This document shows, in pieces, positions 7,587 through 13,469 of a stretch of DNA of 32,394 nucleotides. How positions within the stretch are numbered: the first letter of the stretch is position 1; each line of letters opens with the position of its first letter. The stretch comes from a virus. The stretch lies in the IMG/VR virus record IMGVR_UViG_3300037234_000335, positions 1 through 32,394 of that record. One strand, given 5' to 3'. A model generated the notes under the pieces. That model was given only the letters and a program-made list of their open reading frames with translations, made no database searches and was not told where the DNA came from. The translations under genes and the position numbers were made by a program.

Positions 7587-8369
7587 TTATGAGCGAGTGT
7601 TCCAGTTTTTAAACTCCTTGTAAACTGCGCTATACGATGTTGTGACCACATGTTCCTCATGGTCATTTTCTGCTGCTTCTACCCATTCTGTCCTTATTCC
7701 AAGCAGCGTATCTGGGTGGCATGGGCATTGGGGATCTGGGTCCATTCCCAGGATTACAAGATGCCCCTCAATTCCCTTAATTCCCTGCTCCACTACTTGC
7801 TGGATTCGTCGGGTCAGACCCAACTGCACCAGCGCGTTTATAGGAGTGTTGGGCGCGTCCATTTGGACGTGCTTGAGGCTACCACTCATCTTTAGGGCCT
7901 TCTTACTTGTGCCCTTGGTTTTCTTAACTTGCTCCCGTGTTTCCACCATTGTTGGTGGGTCTCCTGACTCAATACGTGCTTCAACCCATTCGATATCCTT
8001 CTGTTCAGCGAGTATCAGTTCTTGTAGCACTGAATAATTCGCTCCATCGATGAGTTGAGGCGCGTCATGAAATCGCTCAGCTACCTTCATCAGGTAATGA
8101 GCGTGCTGTTTCGATTGAACGAGCGTATTGTCCTTGCGCCACTTACCAAACGCCTGATCCTCGATGAACATAGCCCGGGCTTCAAGAAGGAGTTTCCCTA
8201 CCTTGATTTTGCCCCGGGCTACGTGTTTCACCGTGGCGTCTATGGTTTTATTGATATCTTTGGCCAAAGCCTCTAATTGGGTAAGGCCGCTTGCATCAAT
8301 ACCGTGGTGCCATTTAGTCACGCTCGTCTTCATCGGTTCTAGCGATCCTGCGGGTTTTGTGCTTGTCAT
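7587..8369 (-). CDS. DUF3102-like phage protein, possible DNA-binding/ParB-like
   Basis: 260 residues. The segment from about 33 to 100 (LAKDINKTIDATVKHVARG, KLLLEARAMF, FGKWRKDN, HYLMKVAERF) resembles the DUF3102 domain found in phages and plasmids, helical and sometimes linked to DNA binding. A Lys-rich stretch (KKTKGTSKKALK, about 148-159) and a C-terminal region with CPCHPDTLLGIRTEW follow. The start at 8369 has GGAG 9 bases upstream; an internal ATG (residue 13) is possible. The first ~18 codons overlap a small membrane-protein frame. The stop codon is part of the ATAAA element of promoter P2. The domain call is by eye and moderate. Confidence 0.85.
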   Translation of the reverse strand: MTSTKPAGSLEPMKTSVTKWHHGIDASGLTQLEALAKDINKTIDATVKHVARGKIKVGKLLLEARAMFIEDQAFGKWRKDNTLVQSKQHAHYLMKVAERFHDAPQLIDGANYSVLQELILAEQKDIEWVEARIESGDPPTMVETREQVKKTKGTSKKALKMSGSLKHVQMDAPNTPINALVQLGLTRRIQQVVEQGIKGIEGHLVILGMDPDPQCPCHPDTLLGIRTEWVEAAENDHEEHVVTTSYSAVYKEFKNWNTRS

Positions 8370-8430
8370 ATAGACTCGCTCCGTAACCGATTAACGAGAA
8401 AAATAGAAATAGTGCAAAGAAACCTAGCAC
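8314..8430 (-). CDS. Possible 38-residue single-pass membrane protein
   Basis: GTG start at 8430 with GGGGA 4 bases upstream (an adjacent GTG at 8433 is also possible). The product is one strongly hydrophobic segment (LGFFALFLFFSLIGYG, about 3-18) followed by a charged tail with KHKTRR and ending DEDERD, giving an N-out or N-in single-pass topology. It fills the otherwise empty 91-base gap between two genes and overlaps the next gene by 56 bases in another frame. Small single-span phage proteins can be holins, inhibitors or exclusion proteins; none can be assigned here. Confidence 0.45.
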   Translation of the reverse strand: MLGFFALFLFFSLIGYGASLYDKHKTRRIARTDEDERD

Positions 8431-8460
8431 CACTTCCCCAAGTTCTATCAGAGTTTCAAT

Positions 8461-8661
8461 TTACCTCACCCCCTCTTCATTAAGGAACACAGCGTCCTCG
8501 ATTTGCTGGATCAAGGATTCTGCGTTCGTAACGTGGGCACCGCCCACACGATTCAGGTTAAGACGTATCACCTTCACCTGCTTGTATTTATCAGGCTCGC
8601 GCCGAATGACGATTACCTCATAACCGTCAATCGGCGCTGCCAGCGGGGTTTCTCCGCTCAT
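8461..8661 (-). CDS. Small phage protein, function unknown
   Basis: 66 residues, beginning MSGETPLAAPIDGYEVIVIRR. It alternates beta-like stretches (YEVIVIRR, QVKVIRLNLNRVGG) with a helical end (NAESLIQQIEDAVFL). The start overlaps the previous stop as ATGA, so it is translationally coupled to 8658-9059. No signal, membrane or metal motif. Family not recognised. Confidence 0.8.
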   Translation of the reverse strand: MSGETPLAAPIDGYEVIVIRREPDKYKQVKVIRLNLNRVGGAHVTNAESLIQQIEDAVFLNEEGVR

Positions 8662-9059
8662 TCACAAACTACCTCGTAAAGGTCGACTTCCCGGGTCTCA
8701 GTGCCGACTTTGATTCGGGTACACTTACTCGACGAGAAGTAGAGCCAAAATCTGGCATCTTCTGTCGTGTGTTCCCAATGACAACTGAATGACGGATCGG
8801 GTTTGTCGGTTGGGCGATCTGTGGGTTCGTAGCCCAACTTGCGAAAGGCTGAGAAGATCGCGTTTAGCGTGTGCCTGTCTCCCGTGATTGAGAGGTCAAC
8901 ACACTGGCCGCACAGCGTTGCCCGTTGGATTTCTATCTTGTTCAATCCACTAGCAACCCTGCCTATTTCAGCCTTGTTGGAATGATACCAACTGGCTGTT
9001 TTGGTCAGGGTTTCTTGCTCCCTTACCAATTCTTCCTTCATTTGCTGTATGAACATCAT
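8658..9059 (-). CDS. Phage protein with N-terminal coiled coil, function unknown
   Basis: 133 residues from the first of two adjacent ATGs (9059, 9056), both close to CACAGGAGC; a longer frame to 9098 lacks a binding site. Residues 1-35 are a charged helix (IQQMKEELVREQETL). Later there is a CGQC pair (about 52-55) and FRKLGYEPTDRPTDKPDPSF. The CxxC could be redox-active or metal-binding, but there is no second pair. Overlaps the next gene by ATGA. Confidence 0.8.
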   Translation of the reverse strand: MMFIQQMKEELVREQETLTKTASWYHSNKAEIGRVASGLNKIEIQRATLCGQCVDLSITGDRHTLNAIFSAFRKLGYEPTDRPTDKPDPSFSCHWEHTTEDARFWLYFSSSKCTRIKVGTETREVDLYEVVCE

Positions 9060-9116
9060 AAGCTCCTGTGTGGGATGATTCCCAGGTTGGCCCCTCATTG
9101 AAGGGACAACCAGCGA

Positions 9117-9299
9117 TCACACTTTCTTGTAGACGTTCAGGCCGATCATGATTTCATCGGCCCCCGGGACTCTTGCGTTGCCCCGTGTTGTAGCGATTAC
9201 CTGTGATTTTTGGGATTTGCTAAGTCCCAGATTCTTGTTGAGGTTCACCGTAATTGTGAGGATTCCCTCTCTTACTGTCATTTCGCAGTTTTCTGGCAT
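9117..9299 (-). CDS. Small conserved phage/bacterial protein, function unknown
   Basis: 60 residues from the ATG at 9299 (MPENCEMTV), preceded by AAGGAGAAGG; the longer frame to 9350 would start inside promoter P3. The pattern GILTITVNLNKNLGLSKSQKS, here broken as GILTITVNL and NKNLGLSKSQKS, then VIATTRGNARVPG and IGLNVYKK matches a recurrent small all-beta-looking family in phages and bacteria whose members keep LSKSGKS-VIATT-GN-VPG-GLNVYR. It is the first gene after P3. No function is known to me. Confidence 0.85.
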   Translation of the reverse strand: MPENCEMTVREGILTITVNLNKNLGLSKSQKSQVIATTRGNARVPGADEIMIGLNVYKKV

Positions 9300-9338
9300 G
9301 TTACCTTCTCCTTCCCCGGACCCCCCGGGGCAGCCCCT

Positions 9339-9367
9339 AGTGTAGCACACGGGGCCGCTCCCGTCAA
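9339..9367 (-). promoter_or_regulatory. Sigma-70-type promoter P3 (17-base spacer)
   Basis: Minus-strand TTGACG (9362-9367), 17 bases, TACACT (9339-9344) with extended TG-C. The dyad ACGGG...CCCGT begins in the -35. ATAAA lies 7 bases upstream, inside a CTAGTTT/AAACTAG stem (9371-9391). It is the weakest of the set by sequence. The leader is G/C-rich (9313-9338). It drives the cluster 9299 to 7587. Confidence 0.75.
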
Positions 9368-9387
9368 GTCCTAGTTTATCACTAAAA

Positions 9388-9546
9388 CTAGAGCCACGCC
9401 TCGTAATCGGGGTGTGGTTCCAGTCGAGTTACTACGATCTCCTTGATCTCAGTTTGCTCCATGATTTGTGTAACTCTATTGAAGTAATCCTTGTCTGCGG
9501 AGACGAGTTTTACCTCGCCTCCGACTGTTACGACCCAAACAACCAC
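9388..9546 (-). CDS. 52-residue phage protein, function unknown
   Basis: GTG start at 9546, one base after the TGA of the upstream gene and with AGGAGA 5 bases before it, so coupled translation is likely. The product begins VVVWVVTVGGEVKLVSAD and continues DYFNRVTQIMEQTEIKEIV, ending PHPDYEAWL. Beta-alpha-beta character, no membrane or metal motif. It is the last gene of the P4 operon; its stop lies inside the stem-loop before P3. Confidence 0.75.
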   Translation of the reverse strand: MVVWVVTVGGEVKLVSADKDYFNRVTQIMEQTEIKEIVVTRLEPHPDYEAWL

Positions 9547-9547
9547 A

Positions 9548-9805
9548 TCATTCTCCTATGTAATTTTGGTCTATGAACCCTCTGATTGTCTCCAGGGTTT
9601 CCGCTACTTCTGCCATGTATTCCTCATGAAACTTAAGCTCAAAGTTCCTGAGGTCCCGTTTTGTGCTTATTAACCCATCTAGCTGGGCGTCTAGTGCTTC
9701 CACTATGATCGCCAGTTCATGGCTTTTAAGCTCGCTGTAAGTGCGTCCGTCCGGGATTGCCCCTTCCAGAACGCACAAGACAACGTGCGTCTCTTCATTA
9801 CTCAT
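9548..9805 (-). CDS. Small helical phage protein, function unknown
   Basis: 85 residues, MSNEETHVVLCVLEGAIP then a long helical part (SHELAIIVEALDAQLDGLI, FHEEYMAEVAETLETIRGF) likely to form a coiled coil. Shine-Dalgarno AGGAGCC precedes the ATG at 9805. It overlaps nothing but is spaced 12 bases from its upstream neighbour. Function not recognised. Confidence 0.82.
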   Translation of the reverse strand: MSNEETHVVLCVLEGAIPDGRTYSELKSHELAIIVEALDAQLDGLISTKRDLRNFELKFHEEYMAEVAETLETIRGFIDQNYIGE

Positions 9806-9817
9806 TCTTGGCTCCTG

Positions 9818-10123
9818 TTACTTGATTCCGTAGAATCTCCTGATTTCACTGATTATGTGCTCTTCCGTTTCTTGCGCCCACGGTTCGTCTTCCGGCACAA
9901 GCCACTCTTCCACGTCTTTATCGGTCTGTGGTTGCATCCCTTCCTGCACAAAATGTGCCCAATCCTTGGTTGTGTAGTCTTCCCGCATTGCGTCCGCTAT
10001 TTGATAAGCTACGAACCAATGCGCCTCCTTTTCGTAATCTCGCTTCCCCTCGGGTGGGTCTTCCATCCCCTCAGTTTCTCGCTCGATTGCGGCGGCCAAA
10101 CTAGCCGTGTTGATAATTCCCAT
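9818..10123 (-). CDS. Acidic small phage protein, function unknown
   Basis: 101 residues, rich in Glu and Asp (ETEGMEDPPEGKRDYEKE; EEWLVPEDEPWAQETEEH). Contains several Trp and ends EIRRFYGIK. The ATG at 10123 follows CAGGAGCAAGAAG and lies inside the end of the preceding gene (23-base overlap). Acidic early phage proteins of this size are often DNA mimics or inhibitors of host enzymes, but nothing specific supports that here. Confidence 0.82.
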   Translation of the reverse strand: MGIINTASLAAAIERETEGMEDPPEGKRDYEKEAHWFVAYQIADAMREDYTTKDWAHFVQEGMQPQTDKDVEEWLVPEDEPWAQETEEHIISEIRRFYGIK

Positions 10124-10283
10124 CTTCTTGCTCCTGCATTGCCTTACGGTGTTGTATCCGCTTTACGCGGCGTTCGTGCCGCGCTTGCGCTGTAATGATC
10201 TTACGGCTCAAATGCGGATTCGCTTCGAGGAATTCGCTTATCTCCTCGTTCGTCGTCGTTACACTGATTGGTAGTGTATTCAT
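10101..10283 (-). CDS. Basic small phage protein, function unknown
   Basis: 60 residues with a very basic middle (ITAQARHERRVKRIQHRKAM, residues 30-49) after an acidic helix (NEEISEFLEANPHL). A nucleic-acid-binding helix is plausible. CACAGGAGC precedes the ATG at 10283. Overlaps the next gene by 23 bases in another frame. Confidence 0.75.
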   Translation of the reverse strand: MNTLPISVTTTNEEISEFLEANPHLSRKIITAQARHERRVKRIQHRKAMQEQEDGNYQHG

Positions 10284-10309
10284 GATTGCTCCTGTGTTGT
10301 GCTTCTATG

Positions 10310-10510
10310 TTACGGCGTCCAAATTGCAAACAACGCCCCACCGATTACCCCGTCTTTGTACGGTTCTGACGGGATTCTCTCTTCTGCTTCTCTTGCAATT
10401 TCTAACACGTAATAGGACAGGTCTTGTTGGCTTGCTTTGCCTGTCCCCATGCTTTCAAACGTTGCACCGCGTTCTACTGCGGCTTCTACGAGTTGTGTTA
10501 CGCCTGGCAT
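10310..10510 (-). CDS. Small phage protein, function unknown
   Basis: 66 residues, MPGVTQLVEAAVERGATFES then a helical stretch (QQDLSYYVLEIAREAEERI) and a short hydrophobic end (GVIGGALFAIW). AAGGAG lies 6 bases upstream of the ATG at 10510. The start sits one base after the preceding stop. The C-terminal hydrophobic patch is too short for a clear membrane span. Confidence 0.78.
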   Translation of the reverse strand: MPGVTQLVEAAVERGATFESMGTGKASQQDLSYYVLEIAREAEERIPSEPYKDGVIGGALFAIWTP

Positions 10511-10511
10511 T

Positions 10512-10718
10512 TCATTCTCCTTCGAAAGCAGGGTGGTCTTCCACGTCTATTGCTTCGCGGTCGGCCATCAAAGCCATCATAATTTCACCAGTTCTCATGT
10601 TGGTCACGATTCTGTAACCACTTATCCGGCCAGCGCAATCATCCGAATCCGCTACGATTTCGGTTTCAGGCGGCAAGCCCAACCTCTTCAGGTCTTCTGC
10701 CATTTCTAGCACGTTCAT
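10512..10718 (-). CDS. Small phage protein, function unknown
   Basis: 68 residues, MNVLEMAEDLKRLGLPPETE followed by IVADSDDCAGRISGYRIV and an acidic end (DVEDHPAFEGE). ACAGGAG precedes the ATG at 10718. Beta-sheet-like middle with one Cys. Part of the tightly packed P4 operon. Not recognised. Confidence 0.78.
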   Translation of the reverse strand: MNVLEMAEDLKRLGLPPETEIVADSDDCAGRISGYRIVTNMRTGEIMMALMADREAIDVEDHPAFEGE

Positions 10719-10732
10719 TGCTATTTCTCCTG

Positions 10733-10909
10733 TTATTGAATTTCCAGTTCATCAACATCGATAAAGTGGATTCCTGTGTCCCTTAGTTCCTGTGCGCGTT
10801 CCATCGCGTCCTTCTCTGTGTTATAAACTTCCACGCTGGAAAGCTCTCCGTTGTAAACCGCAACCACCGTGTAAACACGGTCTGTTGCTTCGTCGCTGTA
10901 TTCACTCAT
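10733..10909 (-). CDS. 58-residue phage protein, function unknown
   Basis: MSEYSDEATDRVYTVVAVYN, then GELSSVEVYNTEKDAMERAQ and an acidic end with HFIDVDELEIQ. The beta-beta-alpha-beta-like order (a short strand pair, then a helix carrying EKDAMERAQEL) is typical of tiny phage proteins. AAGTAGGAAG precedes the ATG at 10909, and that ATG overlaps the previous TGA (ATGA). It fills an otherwise unexplained 190-base gap in the operon. Confidence 0.75.
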   Translation of the reverse strand: MSEYSDEATDRVYTVVAVYNGELSSVEVYNTEKDAMERAQELRDTGIHFIDVDELEIQ

Positions 10910-11070
10910 CTTCCTACTTCCTCTAACAGCTTATCAAGTTCGATTGTGTCGTCTTTGGTCCAGTTCTCGAAGCTTTCGTCCCCGAGCCACTCTTCCATCG
11001 ATAACACCCTCTCCATTTCGATCGCAAGCGCTAAAAGCGCCCGGACGAATCTCAGTTGCTCTTCGTTCAT
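10906..11070 (-). CDS. 54-residue helical phage protein, function unknown
   Basis: MNEEQLRFVRALLALAIEME followed by RVLSMEEWLGDESFENW and a charged helical end (IELDKLLEEVGR). Almost entirely helical and acidic. AAGGAAAACCC precedes the ATG at 11070. Both ends overlap neighbours as ATGA, so it sits in a chain of coupled genes. Not recognised. Confidence 0.75.
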   Translation of the reverse strand: MNEEQLRFVRALLALAIEMERVLSMEEWLGDESFENWTKDDTIELDKLLEEVGR

Positions 11071-11393
11071 GGGTTTTCCTTGTTGTGCTTCCGGATTGCT
11101 TCGTCGCTGATTACGGCGTCTATTCCCGCCGCCGCGTCGAAATAGGCTCGAACGAGCCGCTTACAAACTTCCGGGTCTGGCCCTCTTACTTGCATTGCCA
11201 GGTGGTTTCGGTCACTTCTGAATTCAGTAACCGTGTAATTGAAAAACTGCGACCAATATCTTACTGGGCCGCCCCAGGTTGCGGATTCTTCGATATCTTT
11301 CGCGGAGAACTGTGTTATTGCCTCCCCGCCGTCGATTTCGTCGATTCCGAACGTTACCATTTCTGGCTCGCTCCTTCTTGACGTTGTGTTCAC
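11067..11393 (-). CDS. First gene of the P4 operon, function unknown
   Basis: 108 residues from a GTG at 11393 with GAGGA 8 bases upstream. An ATG at residue 12 (MVTFGIDEIDGG) with AAGGAG 11 bases upstream is an alternative. The body has WGGPVRYWSQFFNYTVTEF and a C-terminal helix (CKRLVRAYFDAAAGIDAVI), ending in a basic HNKENP. No recognised domain. Overlaps the next gene by ATGA. Confidence 0.78.
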   Translation of the reverse strand: MNTTSRRSEPEMVTFGIDEIDGGEAITQFSAKDIEESATWGGPVRYWSQFFNYTVTEFRSDRNHLAMQVRGPDPEVCKRLVRAYFDAAAGIDAVISDEAIRKHNKENP

Positions 11394-11494
11394 GTTATTT
11401 CCTCTTCCTGTGTCGCCCCCGATTTCCCCCGGGGGTTTGGGGTTCCGGCCCTTCTGTGTTTATCGCATTCTGCGCGGGGCCGGGGCGCGCCCCC

Positions 11495-11523
11495 AGTATA
11501 ACACAGCGGGGGGCCGCTGTCAA
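11495..11523 (-). promoter_or_regulatory. Sigma-70-type promoter P4 (17-base spacer, dyad in spacer)
   Basis: Minus-strand TTGACA (11518-11523), 17 bases, TATACT (11495-11500) with extended TG-T. The dyad ACAGCGG / CCGCTGT (11503-11520) overlaps the -35. ATAAA lies 7 bases upstream. A GGGGCGCGCCCC palindrome (11482-11493) covers the predicted +1 near 11488. It drives nine small genes (11393 down to 9388). Confidence 0.85.
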
Positions 11524-11668
11524 GCCCCCCTTTATCACGCCCAGAACACTTCCAGTGATAAACCCGTGTTGCCCGGTCCTTCTGGGTGTTGGTTCGTGAA
11601 CCAAGCCGGGGTGAACCCCCCTCCCCTCAATTCTGTGTTGCCCCCCGCGAAAGCCAGGAAAAGGACCG

Positions 11669-11746
11669 GAAGGACCGGCAAGACCGTCGTTCCGTGTTTC
11701 GGCCCCCGTCGTTCGGGGTTGGTCTCCCCGGTCTTCCTGGTCCTTC
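11669..11746. repeat. Interrupted inverted repeat (18-base arms, 16 matches)
   Basis: GAAGGACCGGCAAGACCG (11669-11686) pairs with CGGTCTTCCTGGTCCTTC (11729-11746) at 16 of 18 positions, around a 42-base loop that itself contains CCCCCGTCGTTCGGGG. It could form a long stem in DNA or RNA. Confidence 0.7.
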
Positions 11747-11957
11747 TCTCTGGAAGAGGAGAGAAGAGAGAAAAAAGGGGGATGTATTCGCGAATACCCT
11801 CCCCCGGTCGAGTGGTTCAGGGGCGGCCCGAACCGGTCCCAGGACCGGTAACTCGTCGCAGCGGTGGGTTTAGGGACTCGTTCACCCGCGCTTCCGTCCG
11901 CGACCAGCGGAGCGCCTTCCCCGCGCCCTTGGTTCGCTCCGGGACCTGTTCCTTGCC

Positions 11958-12086
11958 GGGGAACGCGTTTTGGGCGTGGGAATAGATTCGCTTTCTGGGG
12001 AACGTGTTCTTACAACAGAATAAATTCGCTTAGAGATAGGTTCGCTTCCTGGTGAACGTGTTCCCACCAAGGATAAATCCGCTTCC
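11958..12086. repeat. Three imperfect ~36-base direct repeats (iteron-like)
   Basis: Copies at 11958-11993, 11997-12031 and 12051-12086 share GGGGAACG-GTT (GGTGAACG in the third) near the left end and ATTCGCTT or ATCCGCTT near the right end; the central part varies. A partial fourth (AAACGCGTTT then TCCGCTTCC) follows to about 12108. Left ends are spaced 39 and 54 bases. GAACGCGTTT, GAACGTGTTC and AAACGCGTTT are (near-)palindromic cores. Confidence 0.7.
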
Positions 12087-12214
12087 AAACGCGTTTAGGT
12101 CCGCTTCCGGGTTCCCGGAACTCGGGCACAGTCCCTCCTTCCCTCACCGTCATTCGGGATTCCGATAATGCGGCCTAGCCGATGTGATTAGTTCCTCTGT
12201 GGCCCTGAATAAGT

Positions 12215-12232
12215 GGGGCCGTCCTTGGCCCC
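12215..12232 (-). terminator. G/C hairpin after the 73-residue gene
   Basis: GGGGCC-GTCCTT-GGCCCC, 14 bases beyond the stop of 12246-12467 on the minus strand. No T run follows, so it may be a weak terminator or an mRNA-end stabiliser. The same 18 bases recur at 12496-12513. Confidence 0.5.
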
Positions 12233-12245
12233 GGTGGCGCTGTCC

Positions 12246-12467
12246 TTAGCTCATTGCTTTCTTGATGGCCCCCATGATGCTGATTGTTGTTGCGTAACCA
12301 GCTAATTCATCGGATTCTTGCTCGGTCAGGCCAATCCCGAGACAGAAGTCCCTGAAGTTGGTCTGTGCCTTGGAACTCCACTTGGTCTGTGGAATCAATT
12401 CCAGGCCATCGTCGTGGGGTCTAACCTCAACCCCATGCCCTGATAGGGCGTCGTATCTTAAGAACAT
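12246..12467 (-). CDS. Small phage protein, function unknown
   Basis: 73 residues, MFLRYDALSGHGVEVRPHDD then LELIPQTKWSSKAQTNFRDF and an end rich in small helices (LTEQESDELAGYATTISIM). CACAGGAG lies 6 bases upstream of the ATG at 12467. It follows the copy-B paralog in the same direction, with identical hairpins on either side (12215-12232, 12496-12513). Not recognised. Confidence 0.78.
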   Translation of the reverse strand: MFLRYDALSGHGVEVRPHDDGLELIPQTKWSSKAQTNFRDFCLGIGLTEQESDELAGYATTISIMGAIKKAMS

Positions 12468-12495
12468 GTTGTACTCCTGTGTTGATAGAAAGGGC

Positions 12496-12513
12496 GGGGC
12501 CGTCCTTGGCCCC
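12496..12513 (-). repeat. Second copy of the GGGGCC-GTCCTT-GGCCCC hairpin
   Basis: Identical to 12215-12232 and lying between the copy-B paralog stop (12526) and the next start (12467). It probably acts on mRNA stability or partial termination so that the two genes are expressed at different levels. Confidence 0.65.
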
Positions 12514-12525
12514 TTGTCTGCGCTC

Positions 12526-12933
12526 CTAGCTAGCCGTGTTGATCTCGGCTGATGCGGCCTTGAGGGCCGTCTCTAGGTCCTGAATCGTCTTATCACGGTT
12601 CAGGCAGCCTCGGATGATGTTCCCTGCGTTCATCCTCTTGGCTCCGTTGTTCCTCGCGGCGTACCGCTCGGTCAACGTCCCTGGCTCCAGTCCCCGCAGC
12701 TTCTCTGCTGCTGCCATCACCACTTCTGGTGAGGCTCCCCGGAGCTTCAGCGCGGCTGCGTCGCCGTTGTCCATGCTGAGGCTTCCGTTGGGGGCCTGGT
12801 AAGTCTCGTACCGTCCTTTGTACGCCCGGAGCTGCTCTGACTTGCTCCTCTTGGGTTTTCCGTCGACTTCCGTCTTCGGTCCTTGGGGCTGTGGGCCGCC
12901 CTCTTCCTTCGCCTTGCTTCGCTTCGTGGCCAT
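12526..12933 (-). CDS. NxGxxRMNxGNxIRG-family protein, copy B
   Basis: 135 residues from the ATG at 12933 (MATKRSKAKEEGG), chosen because GAGGAGG lies 5 bases upstream. The frame stays open to 13347, but that extension is Pro/Gly/Arg low-complexity sequence from GC-rich DNA. A basic N-terminal tail is followed by a core from YETY through DAAALKLRGASPEVV to NNGAKRMNAGNIIRGCL, aligning along its length with the gene at 7027-7488. Copy B carries its Lys/Arg-rich extension at the N-terminus; copy A carries one at the C-terminus. Function unknown; nucleic-acid binding is plausible. Confidence 0.85.
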   Translation of the reverse strand: MATKRSKAKEEGGPQPQGPKTEVDGKPKRSKSEQLRAYKGRYETYQAPNGSLSMDNGDAAALKLRGASPEVVMAAAEKLRGLEPGTLTERYAARNNGAKRMNAGNIIRGCLNRDKTIQDLETALKAASAEINTAS

Positions 12934-13432
12934 CGTGGCCTCCTCTGCTTCGCTTCGCTCCGCTTCGGGCCGCTCCTTCGGCCTCGGCCCGCCCCGGCGC
13001 GCTGGCCGGGGGGCCGGGCTTCCGGGCGGTGTCGGCGGGGCGCGGGGCGGGGCCGCCGCCGACCCCCCAAGGAAAACACAGGCGCGGCCCCGGCGCAACC
13101 CCCCCGGCAAACGCGGCCCCAGAGGCCCCGGGGGACGGGCACCCGGCCCGGCAAGGGGCACGCCGGGGGGCCGCCCGGCCCCGCCCGCCGCGCAAGCCGG
13201 GGGGGGGCCGGGGGAGAAAACAAGGAACCGCGCACGCGGACAAACAAGGAACGAGCGCCCGACCCCCGGGCACCCCCCGGGGCGCGGCCCGCGTTTAGCG
13301 TTATAGGGGGTTGCGCGGGGACTCGATGCCTCCTTAAAGCGCGCCATTGCCGATTCCTTTTTTTCCGCGTGCGCGGACGCGTATTACAGTGTCCCTATAT
13401 GGGTCGCTGCTTCGCTGTTCCCTTGCCAGGAC
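12934..13432. other. Very GC-rich divergent intergenic region beside terS
   Basis: About 500 bases with no credible gene, where transcription diverges. By hand count only 26 of 180 bases in 13021-13200 are A or T (about 86% GC), against roughly even composition in neighbouring coding DNA. Long C and G runs dominate. ACAAGGAAC is directly repeated at 13220 and 13244, and TCCGCG-TG-CGCGGA is a short palindrome near 13365. A TATAAC box (minus strand, 13300-13305) without a good -35 is the only promoter hint for copy B. Its place next to the terminase genes makes a packaging site or genome end possible, but nothing proves it. Confidence 0.6.
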
Positions 13433-13463
13433 TTGACAGACCCCCCGGGGAGCGTGGTATACT
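13433..13463 (+). promoter_or_regulatory. Sigma-70-type promoter P5 for packaging genes
   Basis: TTGACA (13433-13438), 19 bases, TATACT (13458-13463) with extended TG-G. The spacer starts GACCCCCCGGGG. CTTGCCAGG upstream is shared with P6; the ATAAA element of the minus-strand promoters is absent. With a standard 6-base discriminator the +1 is 13470, which is the A of an ATG. Confidence 0.87.
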
Positions 13464-13469
13464 TCCCGA

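Larger units (their letters stand above)
11532..12214. other. Gene-free, palindrome-dense region
   Basis: No frame here looks like a real gene: the long ones are by-products of high GC, have no binding site and show low-complexity products. It is dense in perfect inverted repeats: TTGGTTC-GT-GAACCAA (near 11590), GTATTCGCGAATAC (near 11785), ACCGGTCC-CA-GGACCGGT (near 11833), TTCCGGG-TT-CCCGGAA (near 12105). It also holds a long interrupted inverted repeat (11669-11746) and three iteron-like direct repeats (11958-12086). The content suggests a replication origin or a regulatory locus rather than lost genes. Confidence 0.6.

Noticed and set aside
7481-7666. 61-codon minus-strand frame across promoter P2
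   Set aside because: It runs through the promoter, the hairpin and the end of another gene; no binding site.
11669-11746. Insertion sequence ends (inverted repeat)
   Set aside because: The enclosed 42 bases cannot hold a transposase and no target duplication is visible.
11239-11985. Long plus-strand open frame of 248 codons and its neighbours in 11.2-12.1 kb
   Set aside because: It crosses a minus-strand gene and promoter P4, has no binding site, and its product is low-complexity; high GC lengthens chance frames.
12010-12153. 47-codon minus-strand frame across the iteron-like repeats
   Set aside because: Weak GGAA upstream, and the frame is built from the repeats; no independent support.
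13300-13328. TATAAC box as a promoter for copy B
   Set aside because: No acceptable -35 at 16-19 bases and no extended -10; kept only as a hint.
12934-13347. N-terminal extension of the copy-B paralog frame to 13347 (273 residues)
   Set aside because: The added part is Pro/Gly/Arg-rich sequence produced by GC-rich DNA, while the internal ATG at 12933 has a strong GAGGAGG and matches the paralog's core.
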